Part shown: positions 1 to 6,443 of the stretch, piece by piece | Numbering within the stretch: position 1 is the stretch's first letter | How the letters are laid out: each line of letters starts with the position of its first letter | Notes under the pieces: generated by a model | Database searches by the model: none | Seen by the model: only the letters and a program-made list of their open reading frames with translations | What the model was told of the DNA's origin: nothing | Made by a program: the position numbers and the translations under genes | From: an uncultured Oscillospiraceae bacterium | Lineage (GTDB): Bacteria; Bacillota; Clostridia; Oscillospirales; Acutalibacteraceae | Length of the DNA stretch: 9,656 nt | Direction of reading: 5' to 3' | NCBI GenBank assembly: GCA_900555805.1 | Contig: USMJ01000023.1 | Location: forward strand, 1 to 9,656

Positions 1-144
1 CGCGCAGTATTCGCTCTCGGCCTCGTCGAGCAGCGCCTCCAGCTCCGGCTCGTGCTCGAACCGCTGATAATCGAAGAGCAGGGAGAGCGTTTTTTCATTC
101 AGACCGGAGGCGTCCCCGGACCATTTCGCTTTTTTGTGTTCCAT
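1..144 (-). CDS. Hypothetical protein, N-terminal 48 residues (runs off the window)
   Basis: I do not recognise this protein. The reading frame starts at an ATG at 144 and stays open to the window edge, giving 48 residues. It begins MEHKKAKWSGDASGL and then becomes strongly acidic (EHEPELEALLDEAESEY). A good Shine-Dalgarno sequence (AAAGGAG, plus-strand positions 151-157) lies six bases upstream of the ATG, which supports a real start. It lies 97 bases downstream of the NHLP-type exporter on the same strand, with the same GC-rich codon use, so it is probably part of that biosynthetic or export cluster. There is no signal peptide or membrane segment in the visible part. It does not resemble a nitrile-hydratase-like or Nif11-like leader, but only the N-terminus can be seen. 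A cluster accessory protein is a guess. Confidence 0.6.
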   Translation of the reverse strand, partial: MEHKKAKWSGDASGLNEKTLSLLFDYQRFEHEPELEALLDEAESEYCA

Positions 145-236
145 TTCTTTCTCCTTTGCTTCTTGATACGAACCGGAAGCGGAAAAGGCTAATGTATTCG
201 GAGAATTTTTCCAAAAAACCTCCGCGCGGCGAGTAG

Positions 237-254
237 CGCCGTTACGAAACGGCG
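237..254 (-). terminator. Perfect hairpin at the end of the exporter gene, possible weak terminator
   Basis: On the minus strand the arms CGCCGTT and AACGGCG flank a four-base loop (TCGT), giving a perfect 7-bp stem that overlaps the TAA stop of the exporter. A T-run (plus-strand A6 at 213-218) lies about 18 bases further downstream, too far for a textbook intrinsic terminator. A competing GGCG/CGCC stem (228-240) shares one arm. It may terminate weakly or simply protect the mRNA 3' end. Confidence 0.3.
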
Positions 255-2443
255 TCCGGTACGTCGTCCAGCCTTTGGCGGGCCACCAGCTCGGCGAAGA
301 AGCCGTTTGCGGCGATCAGCTCGTCATAGGTTCCGTCCTCGACGATTCTTCCGTGATCGAGCACGAGGATGCGGTCGCATTGTCTGATGGTGGACAGGCG
401 GTGGGCGATGACAATGCGGGTGCACTTCAACCGGTCCAGTGACTCCGACACCTTTTTCTGTGTGATGTTGTCCAGCGCGCTCGTCGCCTCGTCGAACATC
501 AAAATCTTGGGCTTCGGCGCGATGGCGCGGGCGATCATCAGCCGCTGGCGCTGCCCGCCGGATATGCCGCCCGAGCCCTCCGATATGACCGTGTTCATGC
601 CCATGGGCATCCTGCGGATGTCCTCGGCGATGCCGGTCAGCTCCGCCGCCTCCCACGCGTCCTGCTGCGACAGCCACGGCGCGGAGATCACGATGTTGGA
701 ATAAATGTCGCCCTGAAACAGCTTTCCGTTCTGCATCACAACGCCGATGCGGCGGCGCAGGGAGCGCAGGTCGATCCGCTCCAGATCCTTGCCGTCGTAA
801 TAAATGGCGCCCTTCTGAGGCTTTTCAAAGCCCAGGAGCAGACGAAGCAGCGTGGATTTCCCGCAGCCGGTCCGGCCGACGATGGCGACATACTGCCCCG
901 GACGGATCTTGAGCGAAAGATCGTCGAGGATCAGCGGCATATTTTCGTTGTACCGGAAGGAAACATTGTTCAGCTCGATGCCGCCGGACAGCCGCTCGAT
1001 CACCTGCTTGCCGTCCGAGACCTCGGGGACCGCGTCAAAAAACGGCTGGACCATCGTGAGAATGGGCCTGATCTGCGCCGCGCTCAGCGCGATCCCGGCG
1101 AGTGACAGAAACGCGCCGGAGACCATGCCGTAGGCCGTGTTGAAGGCATAGTAATCCGCCACAGACAGGCCGGCTCTTACTGACATATAATACATGACGA
1201 GCGTTCCCGTGAGGCTGATGGCAAGGCTGATGACGGAATTGAGCTTCAGGAACATCGGCGGATCGTACGTCATTTTTGCGCTCTGCGCGTAGAGGTTGCC
1301 CCATCTCGCGAAGGCGCGCTTCTCCGCGCCCGCCAGCTTGATCTTCTGTATCCCTGTGATCAGCGCGTAGGTCATACCGCTCTCCCGCCCGGAGAGCGTC
1401 ATCTGCTCTGTGCTGATCTTCATTTGCGCCAGGGAGGAGACCACCGAGAAAACGACCGTGACGAGCAGGATCGCCAGCGCCGGTGCGACGAGCGTCGGCG
1501 CATAGGCAAAGATCTGCGATATGTATATAAGGGAGAACAGCGAGGTCAGTCCGGTCGATAAGACCGTCGATACGAGCATCCGGCACAGCGGGCCGACCTG
1601 CGCCGCGCGGCTGGAGAGCTCGCCCGCGCTGTACTGCTTGAAGAAATCCGCCGGCAGCGACATGACGCGCATCATGGTCGCCGCCTCGACCGATAGATTC
1701 AGCTTTGTTTCGATCCGCGCCGTAAGCATACTTTTTACCGCGGAGAGAAGCAGCGTGCTGACGGAGACGCAGACGGTAAAGGCGGCAAGCGCGAGAAGGA
1801 TGCGCGTATTCCCGGAGGGCAGCACGCGATCAAACAGCAGCCGGCTGAGCATCGGAGAGAGCAGCCCCACGAGCGACACGGCAAGCGTTGCCAGCGCGAT
1901 CAAAACGAAGTCGGAGACGGAAAGGGTTTGCACAATGTAGGCCGAGAGCGAAGCGATGCTGAGCTTCTTGAGCGGAAAGGGCTTATAAAACGCAATCGCC
2001 TCGTCGTCAAACAGGTGCTGATTTTTGCGCGTGATGCGCCGCGCCTTTCCGGTCTCATAGTCAAAGAAGCTGTAGCCGGAAAGACCGGACGGAATGAGCG
2101 CCACGACCCGCCCGCTCTCCGACAGGGTGCCGAGCATTGCGCCCACGGCGTCGCGGTACCAGCCGTCCTCCAGCTTCACCGTGCGCCGCATGATGCCATA
2201 CGGGCGCATCAGGAACTCAAGCTGCTCATTCACATCCTTGATGCTGTCGGGGACCTCCCGGCTCTTTACATGGTAGTATTTCAATATCTCGTCGATCGCG
2301 TCCTTGGTAACGGCGCGGTCGCTGGTGAACGCCGCCTCGAACCGCTTTCCCATCACGGCGGACGCCATGTTCGCAAAGGCCTCGGAAAACGCGTCGTCGT
2401 CGTATTGCCTGCGCTCTTTTATCTGTTCGTCAAACCAGCCCAT
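242..2443 (-). CDS. NHLP-type bacteriocin export ABC transporter, permease/ATPase subunit (peptidase-less)
   Basis: This 733-residue ABC half-transporter has its membrane domain fused to its ATPase. The N-terminal ~160 residues are a soluble region without the cysteine-peptidase motifs of bacteriocin exporters. A transmembrane domain follows at roughly 165-460, then the ATPase: Walker A GRTGCGKST (~523-531), signature ISGGQRQR (~627-634), Walker B ILMFDEATSALD (~645-656) and switch IAHRLST (~676-682). Length, architecture and the phrase VISEGSGGISGGQRQR match the second ABC protein of NHLP (nitrile hydratase/Nif11 leader peptide) export systems, which normally pairs with a peptidase-permease-ATPase. 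Its job would be export of a leader-processed ribosomal peptide across the cytoplasmic membrane. The start is fixed by a near-perfect ribosome binding site, TAGGAGGTGA, whose TAG is also the stop of the preceding gene. No leader peptide or HlyD partner is visible here. The family call rests on memory, not a search. Confidence 0.88.
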   Translation of the reverse strand: MGWFDEQIKERRQYDDDAFSEAFANMASAVMGKRFEAAFTSDRAVTKDAIDEILKYYHVKSREVPDSIKDVNEQLEFLMRPYGIMRRTVKLEDGWYRDAVGAMLGTLSESGRVVALIPSGLSGYSFFDYETGKARRITRKNQHLFDDEAIAFYKPFPLKKLSIASLSAYIVQTLSVSDFVLIALATLAVSLVGLLSPMLSRLLFDRVLPSGNTRILLALAAFTVCVSVSTLLLSAVKSMLTARIETKLNLSVEAATMMRVMSLPADFFKQYSAGELSSRAAQVGPLCRMLVSTVLSTGLTSLFSLIYISQIFAYAPTLVAPALAILLVTVVFSVVSSLAQMKISTEQMTLSGRESGMTYALITGIQKIKLAGAEKRAFARWGNLYAQSAKMTYDPPMFLKLNSVISLAISLTGTLVMYYMSVRAGLSVADYYAFNTAYGMVSGAFLSLAGIALSAAQIRPILTMVQPFFDAVPEVSDGKQVIERLSGGIELNNVSFRYNENMPLILDDLSLKIRPGQYVAIVGRTGCGKSTLLRLLLGFEKPQKGAIYYDGKDLERIDLRSLRRRIGVVMQNGKLFQGDIYSNIVISAPWLSQQDAWEAAELTGIAEDIRRMPMGMNTVISEGSGGISGGQRQRLMIARAIAPKPKILMFDEATSALDNITQKKVSESLDRLKCTRIVIAHRLSTIRQCDRILVLDHGRIVEDGTYDELIAANGFFAELVARQRLDDVPDAVS

Positions 2444-2457
2444 CGTGTCGTCACCTC

Positions 2458-3174
2458 CTACTCGTTGGACACCAGGCGCGTATAGGCGCCGCCGTTTTTC
2501 ATCAGCTCCTCGTGCGTCCCGCGCTCCACGACATTTCCTTGCTCCATCACGATGATCTCGTCGCAGTCGCGTATGGTGGATAAGCGGTGCGCCACCACGA
2601 TGCAGGTGATGCCGCGGTCCTTGATGGAGCGCACCACGTCGTATTCCGTTTTCGCGTCCAGCGCGCTCGTCGCCTCGTCCAAAAGGATGATCGTGGGGTC
2701 CTGCGCAAGCACGCGGGCGATCTCCATGCGCTGGCGCTGCCCGCCGGAGAGGTCCTTGCCGCCCTCGGTCAGCTTATACTGATAGCCGCCCTCGCGCCGC
2801 ATGATGTCCTCGTGCAGCTGGGCATCCCGCGCCGCCATGATCATCTCGAAGTCCTCGATGGAGTTATCCCACATTTTTATGTTGTTTGCGATGGTGTCCT
2901 CAAAGAGAATAATATCCTGATCCACCACAGCGAGAGAGCCGGTAAACACGCAGCGGTCGATCTGCGAGATCGGCTTTCCGTCAAACAGGATCTCGCCGCT
3001 CCACGGCTTATATAGGCCGGAGATCAGCTTGGAGATCGTGGATTTTCCGCAGCCCGACACGCCGCAAAGCACGGCGAAATCCCCTTCTTCAAGGGAAAAC
3101 GATATATTTTTGAGCGCAGGCTGTTTAGCTTCGGGATAAGTGAAGCTCAGATTTTCAACCTGTAATATCGCCAT
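2458..3174 (-). CDS. Chimeric ABC ATPase: ECF-type N-terminus joined to NHLP peptidase-exporter C-terminus
   Basis: The product is 238 residues and keeps every ATPase motif: aromatic A-loop in FTYPEA, Walker A GVSGCGKST (38-46), Q-loop Q86, signature LSGGQRQ (142-148), Walker B with E167 and H-loop H196. Residues 1-46 (LSFTYPEAKQPALKNISF, then LEEGDFAVLCG) read as an ECF/CbiO ATPase. From residue 47 (SGLYKPWSGEILFDGKP, AVVDQDIILFEDTIANN, IKMWD) it reads as the C-terminal domain of the NHLP peptidase/permease/ATPase. That family is normally about 700 residues, so its peptidase and membrane domains are absent here. Glutamate codons change from GAA (4/4) before the junction to GAG (15/16) after. 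The ATG at 3174 has AAAGGAGG eight bases upstream, and the gene overlaps the end of EcfT by 28 bases. It may be a recombinant or an assembly artefact. If expressed it could fold as a complete nucleotide-binding domain, but its partner is uncertain. Confidence 0.85.
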   Translation of the reverse strand: MAILQVENLSFTYPEAKQPALKNISFSLEEGDFAVLCGVSGCGKSTISKLISGLYKPWSGEILFDGKPISQIDRCVFTGSLAVVDQDIILFEDTIANNIKMWDNSIEDFEMIMAARDAQLHEDIMRREGGYQYKLTEGGKDLSGGQRQRMEIARVLAQDPTIILLDEATSALDAKTEYDVVRSIKDRGITCIVVAHRLSTIRDCDEIIVMEQGNVVERGTHEELMKNGGAYTRLVSNE

Positions 3175-4028
3175 TGAAGTTCCTCCTTTATTTCCAAGAT
3201 AAACGGCAAAAACGAGAGTATGCAAAATGCCGCGATTCCGAAAGCCGTCCAAAAGTCAGTAACGCCGACGGCGATTCGGGGATAAAATTCAAAATCAAGC
3301 CTGCCCGACGCCATAGCCGCAACGACGGCTGTATCGGCAAAGGCAATCACTGCAAGTAATATTAGATCGCTTCGTCTGAAGCGAAAGAGCGAGAAATGCG
3401 TTCTCCCTTTCAGCCCGTAACCCCTGCTTTTCATAGATGAGCCTGTGTCAACGGCGTTTTCGAGCGCCCATGTTATCAGCGCCGAATAGGTTCTCATAGC
3501 CGCCTTTAAGCGGTCTGATAAGCTGTCCGAAGCGTACACACCCATAGTTGTTTGCGCCAAACGTATCTTTTGCGCCTGCGACTTAAGCGTCGGGACGAAG
3601 CGCAGAGCCGACGAAAGCAGGAGCGCAGCTTTCGGCGACAGCTTCCCGAAAAGGAACAACAGCTTGTCCGAGGTCATGATGATATTGAAGCATCTGAACC
3701 AATAGACCGCCGAGAGAAGCATGACGGCAATGCCGACGCCGCCGAGCGCCGCTTCGAGCGTAACAGCTTTACCGTTCAGGAAGAAAAGCGGCGTAACTCC
3801 GTTATGGACGAACAAGGGGTTCGACGCGGCGACGAGCAGGAACAGCAAAATATCTGTAATGATATCCCGGCGTATGCGCTTGCCTCGGTTCAATGTGAGA
3901 TAAAACGCTATTCCGCCAAGGAGCGCAGAGATCGGTAAAATCGGACTTGCCGCGAACACGGAAATCAGCAGCACCGACAAAAAGTATGACGCCGCAACCG
4001 CCGGGTGTACCTTATCAAAATATTTCAT
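3147..4028 (-). CDS. ecfT: ECF transporter transmembrane scaffold EcfT (CbiQ family)
   Basis: This 293-residue membrane protein couples the ATPases of an energy-coupling factor importer to its substrate-binding S component. Hydrophobic stretches at about 10-45, 58-75, 90-118, 225-245 and 258-283 flank a long cytoplasmic region. That region holds LRFVPTLKSQAQKIRLAQ and the coupling-helix motif SSMKSRGYG (around residue 200), both characteristic of EcfT/CbiQ. The ATG at 4028 has AAAGGAG eight bases upstream and starts 18 bases after the DUF4430 gene. It overlaps the next ATPase gene by 28 bases, the usual tight coupling of ecfT with ecfA. The cobalamin riboswitch ahead of the operon implies corrinoid import, or cobalt as an alternative. 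No S component lies between the DUF4430 gene and EcfT, and none is visible elsewhere in the window. Confidence 0.88.
   Translation of the reverse strand: MKYFDKVHPAVAASYFLSVLLISVFAASPILPISALLGGIAFYLTLNRGKRIRRDIITDILLFLLVAASNPLFVHNGVTPLFFLNGKAVTLEAALGGVGIAVMLLSAVYWFRCFNIIMTSDKLLFLFGKLSPKAALLLSSALRFVPTLKSQAQKIRLAQTTMGVYASDSLSDRLKAAMRTYSALITWALENAVDTGSSMKSRGYGLKGRTHFSLFRFRRSDLILLAVIAFADTAVVAAMASGRLDFEFYPRIAVGVTDFWTAFGIAAFCILSFLPFILEIKEELQWRYYRLKI
3181..3189 (-). promoter_or_regulatory. Ribosome binding site that fixes the start of the chimeric ATPase
   Basis: On the minus strand AAAGGAGGA lies just upstream of the ATG at 3174. It sits inside the last codons of EcfT, so the ATPase is translated from within the preceding gene's 3' end. 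This start removes 26 residues from the longest possible reading frame, and those residues look like out-of-frame EcfT sequence. Confidence 0.8.
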
Positions 4029-4046
4029 CGGATCGCTCCTTTCCTT

Positions 4047-4610
4047 TTATTTTTCGAATCCGCAGCCCACGTCTCGGCCGAGATCGCAGGTATAGACCCA
4101 TTCGATAACGTCGCCGTCTTTCAGCTTAAAGTCGGAACAGCCGACGTTCGGAAATTCTCCGTTTACGCGGTACATCCAGCCTGACTGCGGACCGCAGGAA
4201 AATTCATAGAGATAATTTATTGAGCGGATATAGACCGTTCCGTAGCGGTTTTGGTCGGCGCCCTGAAAGTCCGTCTGAATATGCTCATGACGGACGGCGC
4301 GGCTTAGAACCGAGAACACGGTGTCTCCCTCGCGAAGCACATATTCTGTCACAGGCAGTATCACTCCGTCAGGCGGAACGTATTGTTCGGATTTCAGGCT
4401 GTCGTCAAGATCGTCATAGTTTTCCAGAACCGTGTCGCAGCGTATGCTCATCGTGACCGTCATGCTTTCGGGCGTAATGTCGTCGATATGTTCGAGGTAA
4501 TATTCGTCGACCGATTGGATATTGACGCTTTTTATCAGAAAAACGACAGTAAGAGCCGCAAACAGCAACAGCAGGATATTGACTGTTTTGTTCTTTCCTT
4601 TTATTTTCAT
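4047..4610 (-). CDS. DUF4430-domain membrane-anchored protein, probable corrinoid-uptake accessory
   Basis: This 187-residue protein has a basic N-terminus (MKIKGKNK) followed by one hydrophobic segment at ~10-26, a signal anchor or uncleaved signal peptide. The rest should lie outside the cell. The C-terminal half (~90-180) carries the DUF4430/transcobalamin-like pattern: LREGDTVFSVLSRA, then YLYEFSCGPQSGWMYRVNG and LKDGDVIEWVYTCDLGRDVG. This fold occurs in surface proteins of Firmicutes and resembles the beta domain of eukaryotic cobalamin carriers. As first gene of a riboswitch-controlled operon with EcfT next, it probably helps capture a corrinoid outside the membrane. That role is inferred from context. 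The ribosome binding site before the ATG at 4610 is weak (GAAAGCGAAAAACC), so the exact start is less certain than for its neighbours. Confidence 0.82.
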   Translation of the reverse strand: MKIKGKNKTVNILLLLFAALTVVFLIKSVNIQSVDEYYLEHIDDITPESMTVTMSIRCDTVLENYDDLDDSLKSEQYVPPDGVILPVTEYVLREGDTVFSVLSRAVRHEHIQTDFQGADQNRYGTVYIRSINYLYEFSCGPQSGWMYRVNGEFPNVGCSDFKLKDGDVIEWVYTCDLGRDVGCGFEK

Positions 4611-4651
4611 GGTTTTTCGCTTTCGTTATAGTTATTGTGGATTTTTGAGCT

Positions 4652-4693
4652 AAAAACAAAATACTCTTTCAACCGTCAAGGTCAAAAGAGTAT
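4652..4693 (-). terminator. Rho-independent terminator, riboswitch expression platform
   Basis: On the minus strand ATACTCTTT pairs perfectly with AAAGAGTAT. The stem continues inward with GACC/GGTT after one mismatch and closes on a short loop. A T-tract (TTTTGTTTTT) follows at once, and the DUF4430 ATG lies about 40 bases beyond. An upstream segment (plus 4783-4790; AGAAGAGT as transcribed) can pair with the 5' arm (ACTCTTTT, plus 4684-4691) as an antiterminator. With corrinoid bound the terminator should form and switch the operon off. The switching model is inference; the terminator is seen directly. Confidence 0.85.
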
Positions 4694-4811
4694 CCGTATT
4701 AACGCCGAGCAGGACAGCCGCCCGAGCTTATCCTTATGAGAAAAGCTCAAACCCGTTGTCATTCGGGATGTCAATCGGTTGCACTCTTCTCACCAAAGTA
4801 TGTGTTAAACC

Positions 4812-5001
4812 AAAAGATACGGCAGGTATCCTGACTTATGATCAGTGGAAAACCCACTCGGAACATACAATCTAAAAGGCGCAGCTGCTGTGACCTCCTG
4901 CGTTCCGATCTTGTCAAATACAGTAATGGCGGTTGTTCCGGATTCGAACCGGATTTCCTTTTTCATCTACTCAGCTAACAACTTTTCAAACCGTATCTTT
5001 T
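4812..5001 (-). ncRNA. Cobalamin riboswitch aptamer
   Basis: Read on the minus strand, the hallmark B12-box region is present: CCACTGATCATAAG followed by GTCAGGATACCTGCC. The outer helix P1 is a perfect 11-bp pairing between AAAAGATACGG (plus 4991-5001) and CCGTATCTTTT (plus 4812-4822). The core 5' half GGAAATCCGG, then AATCCGGAACAACCGCC and ACTGTA, follows the usual cobalamin-aptamer pattern. It lies 24 bases downstream of a good promoter and 119 bases upstream of an intrinsic terminator, in front of a DUF4430/EcfT operon, a typical riboswitch target. The ligand is probably adenosylcobalamin or another corrinoid; the sequence alone does not settle which. Another local stem (GAGCTT/AAGCTC, plus 4724-4748) lies between aptamer and terminator. 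Confidence 0.93.
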
Positions 5002-5031
5002 CAATTATATTCAATTTGTGTTTATGAAGTT

Positions 5032-5060
5032 ATTGTACCACAGGTTTCTGCCGTTTGCAA
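5032..5060 (-). promoter_or_regulatory. Sigma-A promoter of the riboswitch/ECF operon
   Basis: On the minus strand a -35 TTGCAA and a -10 TACAAT are separated by exactly 17 bases, with TGG just before the -10 (extended -10). The predicted transcript begins near 5025, about 24 bases before helix P1 of the aptamer. It lies just downstream of the LysR-type gene's stop (5077), so the ECF operon has its own promoter. Confidence 0.82.
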
Positions 5061-5076
5061 GTGTTCGCGCCGCGGT

Positions 5077-5964
5077 TTATGGAGCGGTTTGTTCGAGTAT
5101 CATGCGTTCAAGCTCCCTCGCCGCCGCGCTCAAAGGCTGTTCTTTTCTTTTGATCATGACAATGTCGCGTTTCGGGATCCTCTCTTTAAGTTCAATTCGA
5201 CACACTCCGTCGCCGCTTCGCATGAATTCCTCCGGTACAAAACCTATTCCGAGGTCGGCTTCGACCATAGGCAAAATCTGATCGGCGGTGAAAGCTTCGA
5301 TGTCGGGCTTATAACTAAGCCCATGCATAGTAAACAGAGCCAAATAGAATTCATAAGACTTCGTATCCTTTCCGAGAGATATCAGCGGAAAGTCCGTCAG
5401 TTCGGAGAGCGGCACGCGCCTGTTCAAAAGAGTCGAAAAATACGGCGAACAAACAGCGACCTCTTTTATCGGTCTGACAACGGTTTCGGTCAAAGACGGC
5501 GTATGCACGGTCGGAGATGTCACGACGGCGATATCGGCAGTGCCGTCCTTCAAAGCTTCGACAGCCTGCGGCGTTGAATGATTGCTTATCCTTATATGTA
5601 TTCCGGGGTACAAAAGGCGGTATTTTTTAAGCACGGGCAAAAGCAAACAGCGCAGAGCCACTTCGCTCGCCGCAATATAGACCGTTCCGCTTTTAAAGCC
5701 GCGGCTTTCATCTATTTCCGATTCACCTGCTTCGATATGCTCGACGGCGATGCGGATATGCTCATAAAGCCGCTTTCCCTCGTCGGTCAGCTTCATTCCC
5801 TTTTTTGAACGCAGAAACAGCGGACAGCCGAGTTCCGCTTCTAACTTTTTTATTGTCCTCGTCATGTTCGGCTGATTGTTCATCAGTTGCTTCGCCGCCT
5901 GCGAGATGTTCCCATACTTGGCGACATAATAAAAAATGCGGTAATAATCATAGCTGATATACAT
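5077..5964 (-). CDS. LysR-type transcriptional regulator
   Basis: The product is 295 residues, the normal size for this family. The N-terminal winged helix-turn-helix is clear: YYRIFYYVAKYGNISQAAKQL, then NNQPNMTRTIKKLEAELGCPLF and GMKLTDEGKRLYEH (residues ~6-70). The effector-binding domain follows, starting near SGTVYIAASEVALRCLL (~93) with the usual DGTADIAVV, and ends with the GIGFVPEEF segment. I chose the ATG at 5964 because GGAGG (plus 5974-5978) precedes it. A longer reading frame from 6021 adds 19 residues with no ribosome binding site, over the putative operator. The gene is divergent from the small-membrane-protein/YoaK pair, the classical arrangement for a regulator and its target, so it probably controls those genes and itself. 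The effector is unknown. It is less likely to control the downstream ECF operon, which has its own promoter and riboswitch. Confidence 0.93.
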   Translation of the reverse strand: MYISYDYYRIFYYVAKYGNISQAAKQLMNNQPNMTRTIKKLEAELGCPLFLRSKKGMKLTDEGKRLYEHIRIAVEHIEAGESEIDESRGFKSGTVYIAASEVALRCLLLPVLKKYRLLYPGIHIRISNHSTPQAVEALKDGTADIAVVTSPTVHTPSLTETVVRPIKEVAVCSPYFSTLLNRRVPLSELTDFPLISLGKDTKSYEFYLALFTMHGLSYKPDIEAFTADQILPMVEADLGIGFVPEEFMRSGDGVCRIELKERIPKRDIVMIKRKEQPLSAAARELERMILEQTAP

Positions 5965-5984
5965 TCTGCTGTTCCTCCAAAATA

Positions 5985-5999
5985 ATATCAAATTGATAT
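5985..5999. promoter_or_regulatory. Perfect inverted repeat, candidate LysR-type recognition site
   Basis: ATATCAA-A-TTGATAT is a perfect 7+7 inverted repeat with the T-N11-A form (T at 5986, A at 5998) expected of LysR-type operators. It lies 21 bases upstream of the regulator's ATG. Its centre is about 65 bases before the predicted start of the divergent yoaK-side transcript, the usual position of the high-affinity recognition site in this family. Confidence 0.6.
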
Positions 6000-6021
6000 C
6001 GTTGCTATATATAATATACAT

Positions 6022-6050
6022 TTTACATATATATTAATATGTATTATAAT
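6022..6050 (+). promoter_or_regulatory. Promoter for the small membrane protein/YoaK pair
   Basis: TTTACA (6022-6027) and TATAAT (6045-6050) are separated by exactly 17 bases. Transcription would begin near 6057, leaving a leader of about 110 bases before the first ATG. The surrounding DNA is very AT-rich, so a chance match is possible, but both boxes and the spacing are good. Confidence 0.6.
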
Positions 6051-6054
6051 ACAT
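6025..6054. promoter_or_regulatory. Overlapping palindromes on the yoaK-side promoter
   Basis: Two symmetric elements overlap here: ACATAT-N6-ATATGT (6025-6042) and the perfect 16-bp palindrome ATGTATTATAATACAT (6039-6054). The second contains the whole -10 box. They could be the activation sites of the LysR-type protein or the operator of another repressor. AT-richness raises the chance of accidental symmetry. Confidence 0.45.
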
Positions 6055-6167
6055 CAGGTTTTTTAAAGCAATATGTAATTTAAGATTATATAGCTTCTCA
6101 ATAACCGACGGCATTAAAGAATTTGCGTTTCAATTCAGGAATATAAAATGAAAGTAAGGTTATAAAA

Positions 6168-6443
6168 ATGGAACTGATTTTTGAAGTTATTATGTGCGTA
6201 CTGTTTGACGCGGCTATGCTTGTTTTGGCTTTGCGTTTATGCAACTCCGATAAGCCTAAGATCAAAGACTGCCGCCTTATTTCGGGGACATTCGCTTTGG
6301 GATTTTTGTTCGGAATCGTTGAAAAATGTCTCACACACGGCAGCTTTACGGTCACGGTGCTGTTTGTTCTCGGTTTTGTTCTCGCCTGTATCGCTTTTGC
6401 GCTGACTTTCTCCGAAAAGAGGAAAGACAATGAAAGCCGCTAA
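6168..6443 (+). CDS. Small hydrophobic membrane protein of unknown function
   Basis: I do not recognise a family. The product is 91 residues with three hydrophobic stretches (about 3-24, 36-52 and 60-82), a short charged loop CNSDKPKIKDCR after the first, and a highly charged C-terminus (SEKRKDNESR). It is probably an integral membrane protein with three helices. The upstream Shine-Dalgarno sequence is modest (GTAAGG about 10 bases before the ATG). Its last 14 bases overlap the start of the YoaK-family gene, so the two are translationally coupled and probably function together. It diverges from the LysR-type regulator and most likely belongs to its regulon. Confidence 0.75.
   Translation: MELIFEVIMCVLFDAAMLVLALRLCNSDKPKIKDCRLISGTFALGFLFGIVEKCLTHGSFTVTVLFVLGFVLACIAFALTFSEKRKDNESR

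Noticed and set aside
1035..1586. 183-residue minus-strand frame within the exporter gene, with plus-strand frames at 369-704, 852-1133, 1521-1940 and 1928-2485
   Set aside because: All lie inside the 733-residue exporter in other frames and show the Arg/Ala/His-rich composition typical of GC-rich shadows.
3175..3252. 26-residue N-terminal extension of the chimeric ATPase
   Set aside because: The extension has no ribosome binding site, lies wholly within EcfT coding sequence in another frame, and the internal ATG has an ideal AAAGGAGG and begins the normal ATPase N-terminus.
4920..4950. A T-arm-like CCGG-TTCGAAT-CCGG on the minus strand, suggesting a tRNA gene
   Set aside because: No acceptor stem, anticodon arm or D arm surrounds it. 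The segment sits inside the cobalamin aptamer, whose P1 and B12-box pair around it.
5965..6021. 19-residue N-terminal extension of the LysR-type regulator
   Set aside because: It would cover the operator-like repeat and has no Shine-Dalgarno sequence. The ATG at 5964 has GGAGG upstream and gives the standard family N-terminus.
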